The translations under genes and the position numbers were made by a program. From O2-02-FULL-42-9 sp038043025 (GTDB lineage Bacteria > Pseudomonadota > Gammaproteobacteria > UBA12402), in the NCBI GenBank assembly GCA_038043025.1, contig JBBTCW010000026.1, positions 1 to 15,040 of the forward strand: a stretch of DNA of 15,040 bases, read 5' to 3'. Shown in pieces: positions 1 to 6,724 of the stretch. Numbering within the stretch: the stretch's first letter is position 1; each line of letters opens with the position of its first letter. Under the pieces are notes generated by a model. That model was not told the DNA's origin. It ran no database searches and was given only the letters and a program-made list of their open reading frames with translations.

Positions 1-1
1 A

Positions 2-157
2 CCCACTGCTGCGAAAGTCGTCGAGCAACTGCGTGCGGGTTTAGAGCAACATGGACTGTTTGGTCGAGGAGCCGGCGGAGGTGCCGCCGCTGTCAGCAGA
101 CCCCAGTATGATATGAATACACGCCGCCCCGGTCAGTCGGGAGCGGGATATAGATAA
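2..157 (+). CDS. C-terminal tail of an unidentified protein (partial, 5' end outside the window)
   Basis: Reading frame 2 is open from the left edge to a TAA at 155-157 and gives 51 residues. It begins with a short amphipathic helix-like stretch (KVVEQLRAGLEQHGLFG), passes through a Gly/Ala-rich segment (GRGAGGGAAA), and ends in a polar, Arg-rich tail (NTRRPGQSGAGYR). I do not recognise a family. The composition suits a flexible C-terminus rather than a folded domain. The stop lies 15 to 18 bases before the kinase start, so the two genes are probably co-transcribed. The GC content is higher than in the kinase gene that follows. That this is coding is an inference from the open frame, the plausible composition and the tight spacing. 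Confidence 0.55.
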   Translation, partial: PTAAKVVEQLRAGLEQHGLFGRGAGGGAAAVSRPQYDMNTRRPGQSGAGYR

Positions 158-172
158 AATAGCACGGAGATC

Positions 173-1939
173 ATGATGGATCCGATTGATATCATTCAGA
201 AACTGGTCAATTTGAGTTTGGCGATATACACGCAAGTGGAAAAAGCCAAAGCGAATAAAACACAATTTAAACGTTTAGCAGAGCGCATTAAAATTATTTT
301 AGATGCGCTTCAAGGGTTGGATAAAATTGCAGATTCTACACATTTTCGATCAGGACTCGCGTTATTAGAAGAAGTGGTTAAAGAAACGCAAGAGTATTTA
401 AATTTCTTTGCCTCAACAAAATGGTTTAAACGAGTATTGAAAGCGGGATCAGATAAAGAAAAATTTGAAGAATTAAATCAAAAACTCGAACAAGCGATGC
501 GGTATTTAAGTTTGGGTTTGGATGTGCAGCAAGTCATGAACCGTGAAGCAGATCGTGACGATCAACGACGTGATACGGAAGAACTCAAAGCCATGCAAGA
601 CGAGATCGTTCGACTTAATCAAGCAGAGTTAGAGGCGATACAAGAGCTTAAGCAGCATGCGTTAATTGCTCAGCAACAAATGGCGTCAATGCATCAGCAA
701 ATGAAACTGTTACTGATGGGCGATAAACACGCGGTAAAATTACCCGTCGATTCGCATCTGCTGGTCGCATTTCATGAAATTTTATTTGATCACGTGATTG
801 GTCAGGGATCGTTTGGCACGGTGTATTATGGCCGTTGGCAGAGTCAACCGGTTGCGATTAAAACGGTTCAAGGGGTGACAACCCCCGCTGATCATAAAGA
901 ATTTATTCGCGAAGCTCAAATCATGAGTCGACTGCGCAGCCGTTGGATTACGCAATTTTATGGCGTTTGCTTGGAACCCACGCGTCATTGTTTGTTAATG
1001 GAGTACATGGAGCACGGTTCATTATTTTCGCGATTAGAACATACGGCGTTAGATCCTGAGCAACAGCGATCGGTTGCGTTAGATGTGGCACGCGGATTAT
1101 TATATTTGCATACGCAGGGAGTGGTACACGGCGATTTAAAAAGTGCGAATGTGCTGTTGGATCGACATCATCAAGCAAAACTGACGGATTTTGGTTTGTC
1201 TCATACGCGCGCAAGTAGTATTGCCAGCATGGGACAAAAGAGTCAAGCGGTACAATGGATGGCACCGGAATTATTTAAACGCGGCGGTGAATTAACGGCA
1301 GCAGCCGATCGGTTTAGTTATGGTATGGTGTTGTGGGAGATCGTGACGGGTCAACGGCCGTTTGACGGATTTGATGGGGATGTCGCGCAACATCTGTTAC
1401 AAGGTGGTCGCGAAATTATTCCGTCAATGGTGCCCGCCATTTATCGTGATTTTATTGTGCGTTGTTGGGATAAAGATCCCGATAAGCGACCTCCGCTCGA
1501 AGAAATCATTGGTGCGTTAGAAGGCTATCGTCCGCGACCGCCCTCACCGACCGCAGAAGAATGGTATGTACAGGCGCAGCGGCACGAAGAAGCGCGATTA
1601 TATGATCAGGCACGCGAAAGTTTTTATCGTGCGGCGCAAAAAAACCATACGCGCGCAAAAACAAGTTATGCCTTTATGCTCGTACGCGGATTAGGCGGAC
1701 CCGCGGATAAAGATCAAGCCCGACAGTGGTTTGAACGCGGCGCACAAGAAGGGCATGATCGTGCACAATATAATTTAGGCCAAATGTTGGAATACGCAGA
1801 CGGTGTGCAGAAAGACTTAAATAAAACCCTATTTTGGTATAAACAGGCGGATGCGCAAGGGTATGTGGACGCTGCCAAACGTGTTCAACGCGTCACTGAA
1901 AAATTAGCAACGCGGCCGGGCAGCAACCGAGGTAACTAA
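173..1939 (+). CDS. MLKL-like protein kinase: helical bundle, coiled-coil brace, TKL kinase domain, Sel1 repeats
   Basis: 588 residues. Residues about 5-118 form a helix-rich bundle and about 125-180 a charged coiled coil; spacing and sequence resemble the four-helix bundle and brace of vertebrate MLKL. The kinase domain (about 204-450) has a Gly loop GQGSFG (210-215), VAIK Lys230, alpha-C Glu247, HGDLKSAN (Asp321, Asn326), DFG (339-341), APE (364-366) and a TKL-like WMAPE. All catalytic residues are present, so it should be active, unlike MLKL, which is a pseudokinase. HGD replaces HRD, and MLKL also carries HG there. Sel1-type repeats follow (about 491-526 and 527-563, with partial units on both sides). 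No signal peptide is visible. The start may be the second ATG at 176: GGAG at 166-169 is 6 bases from it and only 3 from the first. The likely role is a host-directed effector or a cell-death/defence kinase (inference). A eukaryotic origin by transfer is plausible. Confidence 0.88.
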   Translation: MMDPIDIIQKLVNLSLAIYTQVEKAKANKTQFKRLAERIKIILDALQGLDKIADSTHFRSGLALLEEVVKETQEYLNFFASTKWFKRVLKAGSDKEKFEELNQKLEQAMRYLSLGLDVQQVMNREADRDDQRRDTEELKAMQDEIVRLNQAELEAIQELKQHALIAQQQMASMHQQMKLLLMGDKHAVKLPVDSHLLVAFHEILFDHVIGQGSFGTVYYGRWQSQPVAIKTVQGVTTPADHKEFIREAQIMSRLRSRWITQFYGVCLEPTRHCLLMEYMEHGSLFSRLEHTALDPEQQRSVALDVARGLLYLHTQGVVHGDLKSANVLLDRHHQAKLTDFGLSHTRASSIASMGQKSQAVQWMAPELFKRGGELTAAADRFSYGMVLWEIVTGQRPFDGFDGDVAQHLLQGGREIIPSMVPAIYRDFIVRCWDKDPDKRPPLEEIIGALEGYRPRPPSPTAEEWYVQAQRHEEARLYDQARESFYRAAQKNHTRAKTSYAFMLVRGLGGPADKDQARQWFERGAQEGHDRAQYNLGQMLEYADGVQKDLNKTLFWYKQADAQGYVDAAKRVQRVTEKLATRPGSNRGN

Positions 1940-2043
1940 GGGTCTGTTACAGAATAAGTGCTGCACAAAAATTCTTGTCATTTCGAGGGACTGAGACCAG
2001 CCTATTCGCATGAGTCGAAAAATAATAACAACATCTTTTTTTC

Positions 2044-2075
2044 CCCCTTTCTTTTGCTTGTCCAAAAGAAAGGGG
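2044..2075. repeat. Perfect 13-bp polypyrimidine/polypurine hairpin
   Basis: CCCCTTTCTTTTG (2044-2056) pairs perfectly with its reverse complement at 2063-2075 around the six-base loop CTTGTC. It lies about 100 bases after the kinase stop. There is no T-run directly after the stem on the + strand, so it is not a canonical intrinsic terminator, although it could end or stabilise the kinase transcript. Similar CTTTTG...CAAAAG hairpins are dispersed in many proteobacterial genomes. Confidence 0.6.
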
Positions 2076-2134
2076 AGAAAGAAAAGGCAGTGTTTTTGTC
2101 CCACGACTTGACTGCGGGGTTATTTCTTATAATA

Positions 2135-2273
2135 CTCAGCTCAGAGGGTGAGCGCGAACCGACATGCCAGTGGCATGTCGCAGTCGCGCGAACGACTGGC
2201 CATGGATGGCCAGGCTGGACAATCCCAGGGATGGCGGGGTAATAGATGAGCGTTTTGCGTCCTCTGAGCTGAG
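2135..2273. repeat. 139-bp structured intergenic element with 13-bp terminal inverted repeats (MITE-like)
   Basis: CTCAGCTCAGAGG (2135-2147) is the exact reverse complement of 2261-2273. Between them are nested hairpins. GCGCGA (2152-2157) pairs with TCGCGC (2184-2189) and encloses CGACATGCCA/TGGCATGTCG (2160-2169/2171-2180). CTGGCCAT/ATGGCCAG (2196-2203/2206-2213) follows, then ATCCC/GGGAT (2222-2226/2228-2232). It is more GC-rich than its surroundings and has no credible coding content. The nested arrangement suggests a non-autonomous mobile element or a folded RNA. It lies between the kinase and the cytosine deaminase, and together with the hairpin at 2044-2075 accounts for most of the gene-free stretch 1940-2348. 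The remainder is AT-rich leader sequence before the deaminase. Confidence 0.6.
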
Positions 2274-2284
2274 ACCGGCCTGTA
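2251..2284. repeat. Dispersed intergenic repeat, copy 1
   Basis: A 34-base segment containing TTGCGTCCTCT and ACCGGCCTGT. It matches 6725-6758 at 27 of 34 positions by eye. It overlaps the right terminal repeat of the 139-bp element, so the second copy may be a decayed end of the same element family. A shorter related string, CTGAGACCAGCCT, occurs near 1990-2002. Confidence 0.5.
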
Positions 2285-2337
2285 CCCCTGAGCTAAGATA
2301 TGAAAACGCATCTAATGTTATATAAATTTTATAGTAT

Positions 2338-2343
2338 AAGGAG
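2338..2343 (+). promoter_or_regulatory. Ribosome binding site of the cytosine deaminase gene
   Basis: AAGGAG lies 5 bases before the ATG at 2349 and fixes that start. The preceding 30 bases are very AT-rich and may hold the promoter, but no -35/-10 pair stands out. Confidence 0.75.
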
Positions 2344-2348
2344 CTAAT

Positions 2349-2822
2349 ATGTCTAATATTCACACAGATGACAAAAAATTCATGAAAATCGCTTTGGCGC
2401 AAGCACAAAAAAGCCTTGATGAGGGCGGCATTCCCATTGGCGCTTGTTTGGTGATCGATGGTCAAGTAGTGGCCGAAGGACATAATCAACGCGTGCAGAA
2501 AAACAATCCCATTTTACATGCTGAGATGGATTGTTTGGCTAAAGCCGGTCGGCTGAAGCTAAACGATTATCTTAAGTCAACGTTATATACAACGTTATCG
2601 CCTTGTCCCATGTGTTCAGGTGCCGCGCTCTTATACAAAATTCCGCGCATTGTGATGGCCGAAAATCAAACTTTCGTCGGCGCTGAAGATTGGTTGCGCA
2701 CAAATGGCGTTGAATTGATTAATCTCAATCTGCCGGAAGCAGTTAATATGATGAAATGTTTTGTTAAGGCTTGCCCACAGCTTTGGAATGAAGATATTTG
2801 TATCTGTGATAAAAAAGATTAA
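2349..2822 (+). CDS. Cytosine deaminase, yeast FCY1 type (CDA fold)
   Basis: 157 residues, the same size as yeast Fcy1. The family hydrolyses cytosine to uracil and ammonia in pyrimidine salvage in the cytosol. The zinc-deaminase motifs are His57-Ala-Glu59 (zinc ligand and proton shuttle) and Pro-Cys86-Pro-Met-Cys89 (zinc ligands). FCY1-type features extend along the whole chain: GGIPIGACLV near 26-35, GHNQRVQK at 44-51, LYTTLSPC at 79-86, and a C-terminal tail ending PQLWNEDI (143-150) that closes over the active site in the yeast enzyme. This tail, and the absence of tRNA-binding features, argues against the tRNA adenosine deaminase TadA. It is unrelated to the E. coli amidohydrolase CodA. 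An AAGGAG box precedes the ATG. It lies 110 bases before the GH130 genes, so a shared transcript is possible but unproven. Other small-base or pterin deaminase substrates cannot be excluded. Confidence 0.85.
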   Translation: MSNIHTDDKKFMKIALAQAQKSLDEGGIPIGACLVIDGQVVAEGHNQRVQKNNPILHAEMDCLAKAGRLKLNDYLKSTLYTTLSPCPMCSGAALLYKIPRIVMAENQTFVGAEDWLRTNGVELINLNLPEAVNMMKCFVKACPQLWNEDICICDKKD

Positions 2823-2840
2823 TGTTATTTGGCACAATCC

Positions 2841-2910
2841 AAAAACGTCCCTATTTTTGCTTTGATAATATCCTAAAAAAGGGTTAGTCTAATTAATGAT
2901 GGACGTTTTT
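2841..2910. repeat. Inverted repeat spanning the spacer between cytosine deaminase and GH130 genes
   Basis: AAAAACGTCC (2841-2850) is the perfect reverse complement of GGACGTTTTT (2901-2910). Just inside, CCCTATTTTT and the AAAAAAGGG near 2875-2883 can extend the pairing imperfectly. The structure fills nearly the whole 110-base spacer. It could be a terminator for the deaminase gene (the right arm ends in five T residues) or a leader element of the GH130 operon. Confidence 0.4.
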
Positions 2911-2932
2911 ATGAGATGGAGCGAAAGGATTT

Positions 2933-4372
2933 ATGCCGAAGAAAACCATTAACAGACTGTCTAAATTAAGAACAGAAAAACACTTTTCTCAACAGGCAGT
3001 GGCTTTAATTCCTCCTCGAGAGGGATATTTTGATGAATTTTCAATTAAGCTATTAGATACTTTTTCACTCGATGAAGGCGTGTTGATTTTTTATTGGGTT
3101 AAAGAAACGTGCTCCATAGGTGCGGTGCTTTTTGACAAAGAAGATCCGACATTACTTTTATGGCGAACCGCGAATCCGATTTTTCAAGCAAAAACAGGAT
3201 TTACGCCGAAGGTTATTGCTTGCTTAGATCGCGATGTGGTGATTCATTTTCAGAAAGGCCGCGCCACCGAAAAAATAAATATTTCGTTAGATCACCTTTT
3301 GCATAAATGTACAAAGAAATCTTGTTGCTGTACAAAGCCATATGTTTCTGCGATGCAAAGAAGCCCAGAAAATCCTATTATTGTGCCGGATGCTGCGCAT
3401 GTTTGGGAAAATTGCGCAACGTTTAATGCCGCCGCTATTTATTTAAACGGGAAAGTGCATTTTCTTTATCGAGCGATTGGTGATGGTGGCATGTCTGTTT
3501 TAGGTTATGCGTCCAGTCGAGACGGTATTCATATTGACGAACGATTATTGAAACCTGTTTATGTCCCGGCTGAACCGTTTGAATTTAGAAATAATAAAAA
3601 CGAATTTGTTTTATTTGATTATGCGTCTGGCGGCGGCGGATGGGGTGGGTGTGAAGATCCTCGGTTAGTGTGTATCGATGATAGGATATATATGACGTAT
3701 ACCGCTTTTAATGGCGTTGAAGCACCGGGTGTCGCGTTGACTTCTATTAGCGTTAAAGATTTTCTCAATAAAAAATGGCATTGGCGAAAACCCGTTTTAA
3801 TTTCACCGCGCGGACAAATTAATAAAAATTGGGTGGTTTTTCCCGAAAAAATAAAAGGAAAATACGCTATTTTACACAGTATTTCACCGGAGGTCAGTAT
3901 CGATTATTTTGCGCATTTGAATTTTGATAAAAACATTTCGATCATCAGCCAATATAGTCCCGCGCTACGCAATGGTTGTTGGGACAATCAGCTAAGAGGT
4001 GTGGGGCCGCCGCCGATTAAAACGGCAAATGGTTGGTTGATTTTGTATCACGCGATGGATAAATATGATCCCAATAAATATAAATTGGGCGCCATGATGT
4101 TGGATTATAATGATCCGACAAAAATTCTTTATCGCGCGATTAACCCAATACTAGAACCTTGCGCACATTACGAAAACCATGGTTATAAAAGCGGTGTTAT
4201 TTATGCTTGCGGCGCCGTTGTCATTGACGATCGATTATTTGTTTACTATGGCGGCGCCGACCGGGTGACCTGTGTGGCGACCGCCCCGATGAGTGATTTT
4301 TTGGTGCAATTAAAAAGTTGTCGAATGACTCGGTCAACGATTGCCATGCATACGGTTAAAGTGATTCAGTAA
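2933..4372 (+). CDS. GH130 mannoside phosphorylase-like protein with a degenerate N-terminal half GH130 unit
   Basis: 479 residues. The full GH130 five-bladed propeller spans about 141-460: an entry motif with NPII (147-150), YRA (179-181), CEDPR (240-244, holding the presumed catalytic Asp242), PPPIKTANGW (359-368), YHA (372-374, whose His in phosphorylases binds phosphate) and YYGGAD (438-443). The family phosphorolyses beta-mannosides to mannose-1-phosphate; some members are hydrolases. Residues about 36-125 look like the second half of another GH130 unit: IGAVLFDKEDP (62-71), then NPI (81-83) and a closing LDHLL, in the order GA-LLD-DP, NPI, LLKAL seen in the next gene. The YYG and PPPI motifs are lost, so this part cannot be catalytic alone. 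A Cys cluster (126, 131-133) links the parts. No signal peptide is seen, so it is probably cytosolic. GAAAGGAT before the ATG is the ribosome binding site. Substrate is unknown. Confidence 0.85.
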   Translation: MPKKTINRLSKLRTEKHFSQQAVALIPPREGYFDEFSIKLLDTFSLDEGVLIFYWVKETCSIGAVLFDKEDPTLLLWRTANPIFQAKTGFTPKVIACLDRDVVIHFQKGRATEKINISLDHLLHKCTKKSCCCTKPYVSAMQRSPENPIIVPDAAHVWENCATFNAAAIYLNGKVHFLYRAIGDGGMSVLGYASSRDGIHIDERLLKPVYVPAEPFEFRNNKNEFVLFDYASGGGGWGGCEDPRLVCIDDRIYMTYTAFNGVEAPGVALTSISVKDFLNKKWHWRKPVLISPRGQINKNWVVFPEKIKGKYAILHSISPEVSIDYFAHLNFDKNISIISQYSPALRNGCWDNQLRGVGPPPIKTANGWLILYHAMDKYDPNKYKLGAMMLDYNDPTKILYRAINPILEPCAHYENHGYKSGVIYACGAVVIDDRLFVYYGGADRVTCVATAPMSDFLVQLKSCRMTRSTIAMHTVKVIQ

Positions 4373-4400
4373 CAAAAAACGGACAGGAATAGGAATAGAT

Positions 4401-6323
4401 ATGGCTGCACTGCAACGGATCAACGAAAATCCGATATTGGCGCCGAACCCCGAGAACGCGTGGGAAGCGCAGGCAGCCTTTAATCCAAGCGTCGTGAAAG
4501 ATCAAGCGGGCTATCATCTTCTTTATCGAGCACTTTCTTTTCCCGAAAAACATAATGGTGTCGAGCTCTCCTTTTCATCGATCGGGTATGCCAACAGTCG
4601 TGATGGCATTCATTTCGAAAATAAACGGCAATTGATTGTGCCTCAATATGATTGGGAATCGTATGGATGCGAAGATCCGCGTATCACAAAGTTAGACAAT
4701 AAATATTATATTTTTTATACGGCCTTATCTCTTTATCCCTTTTCAGCCGAAGGGATAAAAGTAGGCATTGCCATAACGGAAGATTTCAAAACCTTCAGAA
4801 AACATCAAGTGACGCCGTTTAATGCGAAAGCGATGATGCTTTTTCCTGAAAAGATTGATGGAAAATTTGCGGCATTATTAACCGCGCATACCGATCTTCC
4901 ACCGTCTAAAATTGTACTGGCTTTTTTTGAGAAAGAATCAGATATGTGGTCGCCGCAATATTGGAAAGAGTGGCATGCGGATTTAGATTCACATGTCATT
5001 CCTTTGTTGCGAAATGCCAATGATCAGGTTGAAGCGGGCGCGCCACCGATAAAAACAAAAGAAGGCTGGTTGTTTATTTACTCGTATATTCAAAATTATT
5101 TTTCTTCCAACAAAGTATTTGGGATTGAAGCGGTGTTGTTGGATTTACATAATCCCTTAAAAGTGATTGGCCGGACAAACCGATTATTAGCGCCCGAGAA
5201 AAATTATGAATTGCGCGGCATGGTTGCCAATATTATTTTTCCGACGAGTGCGATATTGCAGGGTGATGAGGTGTGGGTTTATTATGGGGCGGCCGATCAG
5301 GTGAGTTGTTTAGCAAAAATAAAATTAAACGATCTGTTGAAAGCGTTAACTCAAAAAATCCCCGCCGCTTTTATTAGAAGTGAAATGATTAAAAAAGGAT
5401 TTGCGCGATCCAATCAAAATCCCATGATTGCCCCTCGCCCCGAATTGCTGTGGGAGCAAAAAGGCACGCTTAATCCAGCGGCGGTTTATACGCCAGAAGG
5501 AGTGCATATCGTATATCGTGCTTTTTCGCATGATGAAACATCGACATTAGGTTATGCGTTTAGCAAAGACGGCCTATCGATTGATGAGCGATTGCCGAAT
5601 CCAGTTTATGTGCCGCGAGAAGCATTTGAAAAAAAATATCGTCCGGGATTTTCAGGTTGCGAAGATCCGCGGATTACTGCGATAGGCGATATGCTTTATA
5701 TGCTATATACGGCGTATGATGGGACGATTCCGCGCGTTGCGATGACATCGATTAACGTGAAAGATTTTGTCGCACATCAATGGAATTGGGCAACGCCTCG
5801 GATTATTTCAGCGCCGAATGTGAAAGATAAAGATGCCTGTATTTTCCCCCGAATGATTGATGGCGAGTATGTTATTTTGCATCGCGTTGATCGATCGATT
5901 TATATCGATTTTGCCGATGAAAATGAATTTCATCAAGGCAGTGAATATTTAACATCGGATTATCTTGTGATGCGGCCGCGAGTCGATAAATGGGATAATA
6001 TAAAAATAGGGATATCGCCGCCACCGATTGAAACGGCGCGAGGTTGGTTATTGTTGTATCATGGTTATTCCGATCCGGGTGCAATATACAAAGTGGGTGC
6101 CGCGCTGTTAGATTTACAAGATCCGAGAGAAGTGCTGGCGCGACTTGATATTCCATTGTTTGTGCCAGAGATGGATTATGAAAAATCAGGATTTGTACAT
6201 AATGTTGTGTTTCCTTGCGGGAGCGTCGTAAAAGGGGATGATCTTTACATATATTATGGTGGGGGTGATTTTGTGATTGGCGTGGCGGTGATGAGCTTAA
6301 CGGAATTATTAGCGCTTTTTTAG
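4401..6323 (+). CDS. Tandem double-domain GH130 mannoside phosphorylase-like protein
   Basis: 640 residues, twice the usual GH130 length of 300 to 400, made of two complete units at about 1-315 and 330-640. Unit 1: NENPILAP (8-15), YRA (42-44), CEDPR (90-94), APPIKTKEGW (214-223), YYGAAD (294-299). Unit 2: NQNPMIAP (338-345), YRA (372-374), CEDPR (420-424), PPPIETARGW (540-549), YHG (553-555), YYGGGD (618-623). Both units keep the presumed catalytic Asp of EDPR. Unit 2 keeps the phosphate-contacting His (554); unit 1 has YSY there (227-229) with Ser at the His position. Unit 2 is thus the better candidate phosphorylase, and unit 1 may be a hydrolase, a binding unit or inactive (inference). 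The start has AGGA 6 bases upstream and lies 28 bases after the previous stop. No secretion signal is seen. The two genes probably arose by duplication of a GH130 array. Confidence 0.87.
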   Translation: MAALQRINENPILAPNPENAWEAQAAFNPSVVKDQAGYHLLYRALSFPEKHNGVELSFSSIGYANSRDGIHFENKRQLIVPQYDWESYGCEDPRITKLDNKYYIFYTALSLYPFSAEGIKVGIAITEDFKTFRKHQVTPFNAKAMMLFPEKIDGKFAALLTAHTDLPPSKIVLAFFEKESDMWSPQYWKEWHADLDSHVIPLLRNANDQVEAGAPPIKTKEGWLFIYSYIQNYFSSNKVFGIEAVLLDLHNPLKVIGRTNRLLAPEKNYELRGMVANIIFPTSAILQGDEVWVYYGAADQVSCLAKIKLNDLLKALTQKIPAAFIRSEMIKKGFARSNQNPMIAPRPELLWEQKGTLNPAAVYTPEGVHIVYRAFSHDETSTLGYAFSKDGLSIDERLPNPVYVPREAFEKKYRPGFSGCEDPRITAIGDMLYMLYTAYDGTIPRVAMTSINVKDFVAHQWNWATPRIISAPNVKDKDACIFPRMIDGEYVILHRVDRSIYIDFADENEFHQGSEYLTSDYLVMRPRVDKWDNIKIGISPPPIETARGWLLLYHGYSDPGAIYKVGAALLDLQDPREVLARLDIPLFVPEMDYEKSGFVHNVVFPCGSVVKGDDLYIYYGGGDFVIGVAVMSLTELLALF

Positions 6324-6326
6324 GAG
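6322..6326 (+). promoter_or_regulatory. Ribosome binding site overlapping the stop of the double-GH130 gene
   Basis: AGGAG begins inside the TAG stop at 6321-6323 and lies 7 bases before the next ATG (6334). This supports co-transcription and translational coupling of the isomerase gene to the GH130 gene. Confidence 0.75.
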
Positions 6327-6333
6327 TGCGCAG

Positions 6334-6696
6334 ATGCTTAAAAAAAACATCCTGGGTAAAATTTATAAACGCCCCTGGGGTTCTTATGAAACCTTCGTAT
6401 TAGAAAAAAATTATCAAGTCAAAAGATTAATCGTCAAGTCGGGCGGATATTTATCGTTGCAAAAACATTTTAAGCGCGCGGAGCATTGGGTGATTGTCGC
6501 GGGTACGCCCACGGTGATTGTGGGCAAAAAAAAGAAAAAATTAGCGCCGGGCGATCATGTATATATTCCGATTGACACCGCGCATCGTGCGATGAATTTA
6601 TCTAAAAAACCCGTAGTTTTTATCGAAGTGCAGTATGGCTCATATTTGGGTGAAGATGATATTGTTCGGTTGGATGATATCTATGATCGCATGTAG
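6334..6696 (+). CDS. Stand-alone cupin mannose-6-phosphate isomerase (type II PMI domain)
   Basis: 120 residues, matching the C-terminal isomerase domain of bifunctional AlgA/ManC/WcaM-type GDP-mannose pyrophosphorylase/PMI proteins but without the nucleotidyltransferase part. Signature motifs are RPWGSYE (13-19), SLQKHFKRAEHW (41-52), GDHVYIP (73-79), HR (84-85), EVQYGSYLGEDDI (98-110). Gln43, His45, Glu50 and His84 are the expected cupin metal ligands. The family interconverts mannose-6-phosphate and fructose-6-phosphate. It is the last gene of the GH130 set, 10 bases after the previous stop. Mannose-1-phosphate from GH130 phosphorolysis would need a phosphomannomutase, not present here, before reaching this enzyme. 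A lysine run KKKKK (65-69) is a lineage feature in a surface loop. An alternative role for a lone domain of this type is another sugar-phosphate epimerase or isomerase, but the motif match is close. Confidence 0.85.
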   Translation: MLKKNILGKIYKRPWGSYETFVLEKNYQVKRLIVKSGGYLSLQKHFKRAEHWVIVAGTPTVIVGKKKKKLAPGDHVYIPIDTAHRAMNLSKKPVVFIEVQYGSYLGEDDIVRLDDIYDRM

Positions 6697-6724
6697 TGGT
6701 GATTTTCTTTCTCTGTCAGATGGA

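Noticed and set aside
948..1265. Open frame on the - strand opposite the kinase domain.
   Set aside because: It is a shadow of a strongly conserved coding region, with no start signals.
173..1939. Calling the MLKL-like protein a pseudokinase, as MLKL is in animals.
   Set aside because: Lys230, Glu247, Asp321, Asn326 and the DFG Asp339 are all present; only HRD is changed to HGD.
1958..2489. Short open frames on both strands through the structured spacer 1940-2348.
   Set aside because: They run through palindromic repeat sequence, have low-complexity or unbalanced composition and show no ribosome binding sites.
2349..2822. tRNA-specific adenosine deaminase TadA.
   Set aside because: The full-length pattern and the C-terminal PQLWNEDI lid fit yeast-type cytosine deaminase better; the zinc motif alone is shared by both.
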